The position numbers and the translations under genes are program-made. 64,000 nucleotides of DNA. Source: Diadophis punctatus similis (Eukaryota > Chordata > Lepidosauria > Squamata > Dipsadidae). Below, piece by piece: positions 47,106-57,391 of the stretch. The stretch is from contig JALIGW010000003.1 in the NCBI GenBank assembly GCA_023053685.1, positions 51,790,496-51,854,495 on the forward strand, written 5' to 3'. Under the pieces are notes generated by a model. That model had not been told where the DNA came from and made no database searches. It worked only from the letters and a program-made list of their open reading frames with translations. Numbering within the stretch: position 1 is the first letter of the stretch; each line of letters starts with the position of its first letter.

Positions 47106-47506
47106 AATAGAATAGAATAGAATAGAATAGAATAGAATAGAATAGAATAGAATAGAATAGAATAGAATAGAATAGAATAGAATCCTTTATTGGCCAAGTG
47201 TGATTGGACACACAAGGAATTTGTCTTTGGTGCATATGCTCTCAGTGTGCATAAAAGAAAAGATACATTTGTCAGAATCATGAGGTACAACACTTTGATT
47301 GTCATAGGGTACAAATAAGCAATCAGGAAACAATCAATATTGATATAGATCGTAAGGATACAAGCAACAAGTTATAAGTGGGAGGAGATGGGTGATAGGA
47401 ACAATGGGGAGACTAATAGTAATAGTAATGCAGACTTAGTGAATAGTTTGACAGTGGTGAGGGAATTATTTGTTTAGCAGAGTGATGGCGTTCGGGAAAA
47501 AAATGC
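47106..47506 (-). mobile_element. CR1/L2-type LINE 3' end with 15-unit AATAG tail
   Basis: (AATAG)15 occupies 47106-47180 exactly. It is followed, on the minus strand, by the 3' end whose sequence matches 8370-8494. The element continues to about 47506 with a 3'-UTR-like or coding-end stretch ('cagagtgatggcgttcggg'). Truncated there. The array is the LINE tail grown into a microsatellite. Confidence 0.85.
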
Positions 47507-48229
47507 ATCATTTTTCCCCCTTATCCCCATCAGTCAGATGACGATCCAAAGATAAAACATATTGTTTTAATTCATCACGTTCTCTGGATTAATTTGTAGT
47601 CTGAATGGTTGTGCTGCCCACAAAATGACACATTCCCCTCTCCCTTTCCTTTTCATCCTTGGAGTGGTTGAATGTAAAGTAGACAATAGAATGGGAGGGT
47701 GAGGTCACAGGGGTGGCCTTAGGACTCTGCAACTTGGTCATTATGGGACTGACAGTTGGGCAGGCGATCTAATTCTAGAGGCAGGTCTTTCAAAATGACA
47801 AGGCATGAATGATGGGGCGGCTTGAGCAATATGTACAGGTGACAAAGGGAAATCTTGAGAGCTCTCCAGAGAAAAGCACTGCAGAAATAGATATCCTAAT
47901 GTTTATTGATTTTTTTCCAAGTGCTCTAACTGTCATAACTCTCACCCTTTGAAAGGCAGATTATAAAATGGGAGAGGGTATTCTCAAACCTCTTTTTTTT
48001 TACTACTCCAGTGTGGTTCTAGAAGCTGTAGTGAAAATAAAGGAGTAGGTAAGCTTTCAAAAAATATATGGACTTTTGCTTTGTAGTGTGAAGCCTAAAA
48101 GAACAGTTTCTAAATGTGAATTTTAGTTTTGCAAGGAAAATGTTAAAGACACATGCAAAAAATGGTAACCTGAAGGGCTCCCTGATTAATTTTTTCATAG
48201 AGTTCTTCTGATGTATCTATTCATAATAC
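47507..48229. other. Unique sequence, no gene seen
   Basis: No recognisable element. Confidence 0.4.
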
Positions 48230-48237
48230 CTAAGCAA

Positions 48238-48395
48238 CAGTAGTGGGTTGTAAATCCTGTCGGTACCGGTTCGCTTGTGTGCGTGTGCGCGCCACTTCTG
48301 CGCATGCACAGAAGCATCCCGGGTGGGTTGGCAGAGTCTCCCACCACTGCTACCGGTTCACCAAACCGGGCCGAACCGGGAGCAACCCACCGCTG
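48238..48395 (-). mobile_element. hAT MITE family A, short form (158 bp), minus orientation
   Basis: Termini CAGTAGTGGGTTGTAAATCC and AGCAACCCACCGCTG have a perfect duplication CTAAGCAA (48230-48237, 48396-48403). It is the reverse-orientation sister of 32910-33068. It has TGCGCATGCACA at 48299-48310, one transition away from the intact motif. Confidence 0.92.
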
Positions 48396-48593
48396 CTAAG
48401 CAAGAAGCTTCATCCTGCAGAAGGTCTATTATATGGCTACTTACAGGTAATAATGACTTGATGGCATATCATTAAGGAAGAAGCTTGTTTGGACTTAAGG
48501 ATGCACTATAGTGAAGCCGTCCACTCTGCAGTACCCAAAGCCTCTCCAGAAGTAACTACTGAATTTTTATTGAGACATAAATAAAGAGTAATA

Positions 48594-49228
<635 letters not shown>

Positions 49229-49422
49229 CAATGGTCTCAAGCTTTTTGGCACCAGATTTTGTGGAAGACAATTTTTCCATGGAGTGAGGTGGGGGTGGGG
49301 GTGGGGGAATGATTTTGGTTTCACTTGCTTATTTGCTCGCCACTCACCTCCAGTTGTGCGGCTCAGTTCCTAACAGGCCACGGATCAGGACCAGTCCTTG
49401 GTCCAGGGGTTGGGGACCACTG
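49229..49422. mobile_element. hAT-Charlie-type MITE
   Basis: Ends CAATGGTCTCAAGC and GTTGGGGACCACTG are inverted-repeat-like. Inside lie 'tttttggcaccagattttgtggaagacaa' and 'cctaacaggccacggatcag', phrases known from an amniote hAT family whose name I am not sure of. It begins immediately after the CR1 tail. The flanking 8-mers (TAAATAAG / GACAGAAG) do not match well, so no duplication can be claimed. Confidence 0.68.
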
Positions 49423-50851
49423 GACAGAAGAGGAAAATGATTAAAACCAGTGAGAGCAATTGTTACTTAAATATTGTTTTTTCAATGTAATTACTATTAG
49501 TTTATTAGTATACAGATTTATTTAATTGCAACTATGATTACTTATTGCTATTTATTACTATTTAGTTAATTTTTTCCCTTGGTCCTGTTCAATGTTTTTG
49601 TCTTGACTGGTTTTGAAGCTAAGCATAAGCCTTTTGGCTTTTAGAAAGAAAGTTTTCTATTTCTACATGACAGGATGCATACAAGAAGCTGCTTCCTTGT
49701 AGACAATTAAAATTATGGTCAAAGCTGAAAACCTTGTAGGAGATGTCCAGCTTGATTGGTGCCTGAAGTTCCTTTCTGAGGGCATGTCCAGACAGAACTT
49801 AGTAACTTAGTTATTACTTCCCTACTTTCATATAGGTAAGGTATTTCAGTTCCCTTGTTTCCACTGCTTAACAAAGACACTCAGTGAATATCACAATTAG
49901 TGCAAGGATATTGTGAACAATACCACTGCATTTTGCTACGACAATGAGTAGTCTATCACCTAACAGGGGCTGCCTTTGAATATGCACTTATTTATTTAGT
50001 GAAATAAAAATCACATTTTACTTTAAGATGAAAACAGAAGGAAAGCAGAATAAAAAGTATAAAACCAATTAAGAAACAGCAACCCCCTCTGTTCAGGGTA
50101 ATAATAGCTAGAAAAAGGCTAAAATAATAAAACAAGCTTTTAAAATGTATTTAAAACAGAGCATATCACTGAAGACAGGTCATTCTACAGGGAAGATAGT
50201 ATTCCAAAGAAATCTCATGTCCACATTGTCAAGTCTTATCTCAAATATCTTGCATGTATAAGGGGATGATATAATTAAAAATCTTCTTTTAAGTCATTAG
50301 GTCCAAATATCCCAATATCAGTACCCTGAACCTTGCTGAGTATGAATAATTAAGTTAAAATGGTCACTCTGTCCTATGTATGAATGCAGCTAATATACCA
50401 ATTACAAAGCTATTTCTTCAGTAAGTTCAACAAGCATAGTTTATACCTCTAATTACTAGGTCCTGGAACCACTCACTATATTGCTTTTATCTTAGCAGGA
50501 CATAGATTCAGTGTCATCCTGTCCATCGCTGCATTAGTCACTGAGTAAGTGAACTTCTTTAGAATCCTTATGATCAACTGCAGAAGAATCCAATCACGTT
50601 CTAGATGTCCTAAAATCCAACTCCTGTAATGCCTGTCTGGGGATGGAAAGAGTTAAAATTCAATAATTCTCAATGAAATACAAATAATGGCCAGATTCAG
50701 AATTCAGACCTCCCAACATTTGTGATAAATCAGTTATTAGTCTTCACCATTTTCCATATGCCAAACCTTTGAGAAAACAAGCTTGCTTTGATCTATACCA
50801 CATTGCCATATATAAAAGAAATTTTCCCACTAAGGTGTAACCTTTTAAATG
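49423..50851. other. AT-rich unique DNA
   Basis: No recognisable element or gene. Confidence 0.4.
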
Positions 50852-50859
50852 CCTTAGTG

Positions 50860-50994
50860 CAGGGGTAGGCAAAGTTGGCTCTTCTATGACTCGTGGACTT
50901 CAACTCCCAGACTTTCTGAGCCAATCATGCTAGCTCAGGAATTCTGGGAGTTGAAGTCCACGAGTCACAGAAGAGCCAACTTTGCCTACCCCTG
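50860..50994. mobile_element. Palindromic hAT MITE, family B, copy 2
   Basis: 135 bp, the same length as copy 1. Ends CAGGGGTAGGCAAAGTTGG and CCAACTTTGCCTACCCCTG. Perfect 8-bp duplication CCTTAGTG at 50852-50859 and 50995-51002. The central 'gaattctgggagttgaagtcc' arm is shared with 1607-1741, whereas the outer arms differ (GGTAGGCAAAGTTGGCTCTTC), so this is a distinct sub-family. Confidence 0.92.
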
Positions 50995-51002
50995 CCTTAG
51001 TG

Positions 51003-51758
51003 CAAAGACCAAACCTACAAACTTCCTCCATAATCAAGAGCCAAGAGTAAAACTGTGGAGATAATCTTAGAGACCACAACTATAAGGTCACACTGCTTAT
51101 TAGTTATAAACTATTCAGTACAAAGAGCATTTTCAAGCTTATATAATGCCCAATCTTCTGTTTAGACTCACAATTAAGCAACACTATTCTGCCCTTTTAA
51201 GAAAAAAATTAAATAAAATAGGAAAGTAGTCTGAAGCCACAAAAGAAGTGTGGCACATAGAATTCATCTTACAAATTAAGGCCTAAAATCCTCCCTGGAA
51301 TGTTTGGAAATGCAAGTTACTTTATTCATGATTAGATAAGTGAAATAGTATGTATCTGGGTGATGGAGAATATTATAACCAGAATTCAAAATAGTTGTAT
51401 ATATAGTGGGAATATAAAGGTAAATATTTGTATACTACAAAAGTATTGAAAAACTATAGATATAATTCAGAAGGAAAGAAAATCCTCCAGACAAACGGAT
51501 GTCACAAAGCACTTTAATAATGAAAAAAAATCCCGTTTCTTCCTTCTTATACAGTTCTTAAAAGCCAACCTTCCCTTCTTCCTCCGAGAACCTGAATTAA
51601 ACAAACAAAATATGTCTTTACTTTCATTTTCCAAACATGACCATCTATGTAAATGGAACTAAGAATGCCTGAAACATATATGTGAATGTCAAATATAGTT
51701 AAAATAGTTAATTAGGTCTCTGCACATTTCATAGCTGAAACAAGAATAACCATAGTAC
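51003..51758. other. AT-rich unique DNA
   Basis: No recognisable element. Confidence 0.4.
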
Positions 51759-51763
51759 CTATT

Positions 51764-52087
51764 TGTCACGATGTGATTTTTGATTGTCAGCTGTGCTCAT
51801 ACACTAAGATATATGGTACCCAGACTTCGTAGCAAGCAGACACGTGATAAGACTGTACTACGCATGTGCAACATTCCATTCATTCTCTTCTGCTGCTGTC
51901 CTTCGTGGAAGAAGGACGTCTTAGATTGCAGAGATGTAGTTATTAAGATTTATTGTGTTTTTATATTCTTTTATACTGAAATAAATATTTTGTTATCTAG
52001 ACTTACTCTCGTGCTTTATTTTGACAAAGGATTAGATTCAAGGGAAAAAGATCCTATCACCTCTAATCATAAATCCTCATCCCGACA
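51764..52087 (+). mobile_element. Solo LTR (324 bp)
   Basis: Starts TGTCACGATG and ends CATCCCGACA, so the outer bases form the TGTC...GACA inverted repeat expected of an LTR. It has a perfect 5-bp duplication CTATT at 51759-51763 and 52088-52092. A polyadenylation signal AATAAA lies at about 51981. There is no second LTR or internal region, so this is a solo LTR left by recombination. A 5-bp duplication and TGTCACG start fit Ty3/Gypsy better than a retrovirus, but the size of duplication alone does not settle it. Confidence 0.8.
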
Positions 52088-52283
52088 CTATTAAACTACA
52101 TTATCCTATTAAGATTCTGAGGTCCATTCCTGACTTTTTTTTTCTTGTATTTAACTAGTCAGTTTACATACAAAAGTATGGAATCCATTTTTCTAACTGA
52201 CTCAACAAAACCCCAAAGAAATTAGTGTCTGTCATGTGGAGTTGTAAAAAAGCTAGAAAATTTTGGGTTCAAATACACCAGTG

Positions 52284-52642
52284 CAGGGGTGGGTTCTAAC
52301 TTACATCGCCGCCAGTTTGCTTCCTCCAGCGCCATGTGGCTGCGCGTGCATTGCGCGCCATGTGGCCGTGCCATGCGGGCATGCGGGCATGTGCAGTGCT
52401 GATAAACAAGCAAAAAAAAAAAAAAAGCAAAAAAAGCCCAAAACAAGATGGTGCATGTGCAGTGCCAAAAACTTGGCTTCTGCACATGCACAGAAGCAAA
52501 CACCAGCAAACCCCGCCCCCCAAATCCCAAAAAAGTATGGCAGTGTCCATGGACCAGCACCGACAGAACCGGCTTTGTGACGTCACCACCGGTTTACTAC
52601 CGGTTCTATAGAACCGGTGCAAACCGGGAGGAACCACCTCTG
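52284..52642 (-). mobile_element. hAT MITE family A, copy (359 bp), minus orientation
   Basis: Termini CAGGGGTGGGTTCTAAC and GGAACCACCTCTG have a perfect duplication CACCAGTG (52276-52283, 52643-52650). An intact TGACGTCA lies at 52578-52585. The splice-donor-like motif reads GATGTAAGT in this copy. The NRF1-like motifs have decayed to CATGTGCA/CATGCACA. Confidence 0.93.
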
Positions 52643-52739
52643 CACCAGTGATAGAAAGAATTTTAAAGATTAATATTCATCTAAGACCAAAAGTGTTTTG
52701 CTAGAATTAATAAACAGACAATTAGAAAAGATTAATGGG

Positions 52740-53130
52740 TAATTGTTTTTGAACATGGTAACTGCAGAGGGATTATTATACACAAGATGGAAAGACCGTG
52801 CAATATGCACAACAAGGAATGGTTGGTGAAAATGACAGAACTTGCAGAAATGGCAAATTGACTTGTTTGATTAGGGAAAAGACAATAACTCGTAAATCTG
52901 TCAGTGATTGGAAACCCTATGGACTTTTGGCCAGAAACAGAAAAAAATGTACTTGTGATTTATGAGTTTGATTATTGGAAAGGGCAGAATATGGAAAGAA
53001 TGGTAACCTTAGAGGGAGTGTAACATATAAATGCATTTACAGCTGCTGTAAGGAAGATCAAAAGGCATTTCTTTATATCTTTATTGTTCTTCTTTGCAAA
53101 AAATATTAGTGTCTGTCCTGTATTTTTATT
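52740..53130 (+). mobile_element. L1 LINE ORF2 3' fragment, decayed
   Basis: Read across frameshifts, the plus strand gives KMTELAEMA and CLIREKT..., then SVSDWKPY, which resemble the C-terminal region of L1 ORF2 in reptiles. No frame is intact. The 3' part up to about 53130 is AT-rich and may be 3' UTR. Boundaries are approximate. Confidence 0.5.
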
Positions 53131-53986
53131 AAATCTTCATTGAGACTCACTGTTGTTTTTCTTTTCCCATTCAGATTTTCTGAATATTACTTTCCTCCTG
53201 AATACACAGAAAGGGTTCAGGACATTACAGTGCATTTCCTGGATGCATTCACAAGAGCTGATGTCACAGTATTACACCTGAAAGAATGTTTCCTTCTGTT
53301 AAAAGGTTAACTTTCAGTGAGCATCATAGAGCAAAAGTTGCCCATTAAAGGCTCGTTGGCTCCATTCTTTTTTTCCTTCTCTCCTGAATCAACTCAGTTC
53401 TATCTGACAGCAGGAATCCAGGAGGGTTAATGAAGCAGCAACAGGTTGGAAGAAAACTTCATCTCAGCCAGCCATAGAAAATTACGTTTTGCTTGAGTGC
53501 TTTATGATGACATCACCCTATCACTTCACTGCAAGACAATCCATCTTCTTTCCTTGTTGTTTCCATTTCTAGGCAGCTCCTCATTTGATTATTCATCCTC
53601 TGCCCTTTTAATCTTGACTCTGGTTTTAAAGCGCATCGGATATATCTTTACAAGTATTACTCTTTGTAAATTTTTTAAAAGGAAGACTTTATTCCCTTCT
53701 GTAAAAGCCCAGAGCTTCTGGAAGGCAAATCATACGGATTCTTGCTTGCTAATTCAGAGATATGTCTAGTTGCTGAAGGGGAATTGACAGAGATAATATT
53801 GATGGTTACACCCTTGCATGTTTTAGAATTTTGTCTTAATTTAGCTTGTGTTTTTTTAAGCAGAGCTTTGTGTTTGCCAAGTCACACAATTTTATTTTTC
53901 TAAGGTAGAAGAAATGCCATAAAATGGTTTCACATAACAAATATAAATTAGTAAAAGAGATATCTCTTAATAACAACCAAGGAGAA
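53131..53986. other. Unique sequence, no gene seen
   Basis: No recognisable element. Confidence 0.4.
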
Positions 53987-54008
53987 GGGAGGGAGGGAGG
54001 GAGGGAGG

Positions 54009-54062
<54 letters not shown>

Positions 54063-54093
54063 AGGGAGGGAGGGAGGGAGGGAGGGAGGGAGG

Positions 54094-54125
<32 letters not shown>
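53987..54125. repeat. (GGGA)n-(GA)n compound array
   Basis: Order (GGGA)n, (GA)n, (GGGA)n, (GA)n, all purine on the plus strand for about 139 bases. The mirror-symmetric arrangement gives triplex potential. Confidence 0.97.
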
Positions 54126-55434
54126 TTCAGAAGAATTATAATTAAATGACGCTCTTTGTTTTTTAGGATTATTACAAAATGTCTATATGAAATTTGTTCA
54201 GCATATAGGAAGGTACTAAACAATATGTTTTATTACCACTTCCAGTTTCAGAGTCAAGTATACACAAGATGGTTGGTGTATAAATTTGATTATACAAAAA
54301 TTGTTGGAGAAGAAGAGGCTAAATGCTCTTCCCTACTCTTATTTATTTAATGTATTTTTAATTGTTTATCTAACCTCCTTGAATTGATTATGTACACTCA
54401 GGCTTCTTTCCTCAAAAAGAGTCCTGAGAGCATGAAGAGAGCTAACTTGAATGTTAGATATAAACTATAGTGCACTGCCAATCTTTTGTTATGTTTTTAC
54501 AATCCAAACATCTTCTCGGGCACATATAATAAACTCACACTCATGCACTCTTTACATTCACTTTGCTACTTTTCATTTTGTATTAGGGATCAATAATGAA
54601 AATTCTTACAATCACAAACATTTCATTCATCTATTAAACCTTCATGCATCTCTTAAGCTGTATATAATTATTCCACAAGCATAATTTAATGTTTTAATAT
54701 ATTAACATTGTACCAGTTATACCATCTACACTTGCAGCCTTATCACTTAAAAAAAATTCTCACAGAATGTATGACTGCTTTTTGGTACATTTTCCTTGGA
54801 TATTAAAGTTGGTTTCAATTCAACTCTTCAATCATACCACTGCCATTTCCACCCAAATCTCTAAATTATTCTTCCCAGCATTCTCTCCTATCAGTTTAAT
54901 CACAAATCATTTCATTGCTCTGATTTTTGATTCCCTGCTTCTGGCTCCATGTTTAATCTTCTTTGTCCAGTTCCAAAACAATTTTTATCTATTTTTTTTC
55001 AAAATCACTTTGCTTCTTCTAATCTTAATTGTTTAATGCTTCTTTTCACTCTATTCTGATGTCTCATTATATACATTACTTTTGTATACATTATATACAA
55101 AAGTCACAAACAGTAACTTTTTGTCTAATCTTCATTTTTTTACCTCCACTTTCCATTGCTTAATTGAGGTTTTCACATTACACTTCTTAGTAACATAGGG
55201 CAAGTATAGGCTAGGTTACAAGCTTTGACTGTGTCCATATCACATGTGACATTTTCAGCTAATGATAAGGACTGACCAGTTTTGACATGTTTTGTCCACT
55301 ATGCCATGATTGCAAACATACCCCAGTTCTTACTAAGCCTGTTGATAGTATCCTCTAATCTAGTAACTTCTTCGTAAAGTAAGATATTTTGACTGCATTT
55401 CATCAACAAGAAATCATATACAGTATATTGGAGA
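54126..55434. other. AT-rich unique DNA
   Basis: No recognisable element. Open frames at 54451-55036 are low-complexity hydrophobic and have no domain. Confidence 0.4.
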
Positions 55435-55453
55435 GGAAGGGAGGGAGGGGGGG

Positions 55454-55494
<41 letters not shown>
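55435..55494. repeat. (GGGA)n-(GA)n array
   Basis: Short GGGA-like units and a G run, then about 20 GA units. Same design as the array at 53987. Confidence 0.95.
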
Positions 55495-55495
<1 letters not shown>

Positions 55496-56029
55496 CAGGT
55501 TTTTTTGCAACAACTCTTGAGCTGTTGGTATGAAAGGAAACTGCATAGCCATTGAGATATCATTCTTTCTGTGTATACAATCCCATTGAAAACTAGGGTG
55601 ATAGAATGGTATCTACATTTTGCAACCAGGAACTTTTCTCAACAGCTATAACCATAGTTGTAGGTGCTATGCAGAACTTTTAAGTAGGCATATGGTGCAG
55701 CTTGCTTGAGGCCAGGACTGTAGGTGGGATGAGACAACAGTTCTCTTATGCTTTATATAATGCTTATATAAACAGGGGAAATCAAGCTCAGCAGTTTTTT
55801 TAACAGATATTGTGAAACTAAGTAGAAGCTGACTAGAAGGATTAAGATTGCATTCATTGATAGGGTTGCCTGTTAAAATCTATAGATCTGTGAGTTCAAG
55901 TGGTAGGAGGTGAGGTGTGGTAAGAGTTCCTATCAAAGATGACCTACCTGAACCATATGTAACTCTGGCACTGGAATCCACAAAATGGAATTTGAGCTGC
56001 ACTAGAACAGAGGATGAAAAAAACCCCAT
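55495..56029. other. Unique sequence, no gene seen
   Basis: No recognisable element. Confidence 0.4.
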
Positions 56030-56159
56030 ATTAACAGATCAGGGGGACTTACAGGAAAGAATGGCAAACCTATAGGGCAGAAATGGCAAAAATATTTTAA
56101 CACTGAACATATTGAAGGATATTTTTGAACAGTGGATCCAGAAGTTAATTTTAAAGTCT

Positions 56160-56226
<67 letters not shown>

Positions 56227-56980
56227 GTCTACTCCCCTATCTACTTCTGCAGATAGACTGTGTTTAAAAGATGTAAGAGGAACACGTTTTATTAGACAAG
56301 ACTGAGATTGATTTGAAATGGATTTAAAAATGACAGGCCACAAACAATATTATGGAAAAAGATGCTGCACTTACATTTACAAAAGAAACTGGCTGATGTC
56401 ATAATAATGAAAAAGGATATACAAATAACAAAAACAATGACCTGGACCACTTTTCTATATTGGATTTAGACAAGAGGCTTAATAAAAGTTTGAAGAATTT
56501 TGTGACCAGGAATAAAGAAAAGATGAAAAGAAATCAAATTCTAGAACATTATTTGACGGGACTAAAGATCAAGATTGTTAAAAGTAGAAGGAAGGAATAT
56601 AAAGTTGGTTTATTTCATCAATGTTAAAAGAGATATATTGTTATTTCTGGTAACTCTTGATGGACTTTTGCTGATTAGGATTGAATAATTAAGCTATATG
56701 GATTTATTTATAGAAAAGACATGGGATGGGGGGGGAAGTGATCATTTGTTGTAGTTTAAGAGAAGGTGATAAGTTAACTAAAATTGTTTGTGATAAAGAA
56801 GTCATTTCTTTATATATCCCTTTTCCTATTCCTTTACTATATTCTTATTTTTGTCTTTCTTTTCTAGTTTTCTTTTCTAGTTTATCTTTTTCTGCACTTT
56901 CTATTTTTTATTCTTTCAGTTTTTATTAGTTTTTATCTTTTTAACTGTAATTTTTAATAAAAATAATACCTATAACACAA
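56030..56980 (+). mobile_element. L1-like element remnant, ORF1-like block plus 3' end
   Basis: About 56465-56625 reads DLDKRLNKSLKNFVTRNKEKMKRNQILEHYLTGLKIKI, a charged heptad-like stretch of the kind seen in L1 ORF1 coiled coils. It is followed by a T-rich stretch and 'aatttttaataaaaataa' at about 56950, as in an L1 3' UTR. If correct, ORF2 is missing and this is an internally deleted L1. No RT motif is visible. Assignment is tentative. Confidence 0.4.
56161..56226. repeat. (ACT)n array, 22 units
   Basis: Uninterrupted ACT trinucleotides from 56161 to 56226. On the minus strand this encodes poly-Ser (the open frame at 56002-56343), which is an artefact. Confidence 0.97.
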
Positions 56981-57165
56981 CCAAATCAATACCAATGTAG
57001 AGGAGCATTCTCCTGATGTCTAGAAACTATTCCAGTGTGCCAGTAAAACAAACACAACAGAAAACTTACCCATCCAATTTACCCATCATACTGCATAACA
57101 TGACAGTAACAAATCTTGACATTTCTTCTTTCTAGAACACGAAACTGTCCATTTTTAAGATTTCT

Positions 57166-57391
57166 TTTTATCCTGTCTTTATTATTTTTGTAAATAACTC
57201 AAGGCAGTGAGTGTATCTAATACTGCTTCCTCCTCCTACATTCCTCACAACAACAACTCTGTGAGGTGAATTGGACTGAGAGAGAGTGACTATAAGAAAG
57301 TCACCTAGCAGTCACCCAATCATGCTTAAGGCAAGACTAGAACTCACAGTCTCCTGGTTTCTAGCCTAGTGCTTTAACCACTAGACAAAAT
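57166..57391 (-). mobile_element. tRNA-derived SINE, MIR-like squamate family
   Basis: Same family and orientation as 897-1106. On the plus strand it reads 'tttattatttttgtaaataactcaa', 'cctcacaacaacaactctgtgagg', 'gactagaactcacagtctcctgg' and 'gctttaaccactagaca' (the reversed tRNA-like head). Better preserved than the first copy. Confidence 0.72.

Noticed and set aside
53171..53300. Possible host exon after a 'ttttcccattcag' acceptor-like site
   Set aside because: The following sequence has no extended open frame with a recognisable domain and no good donor. It could not be distinguished from chance.
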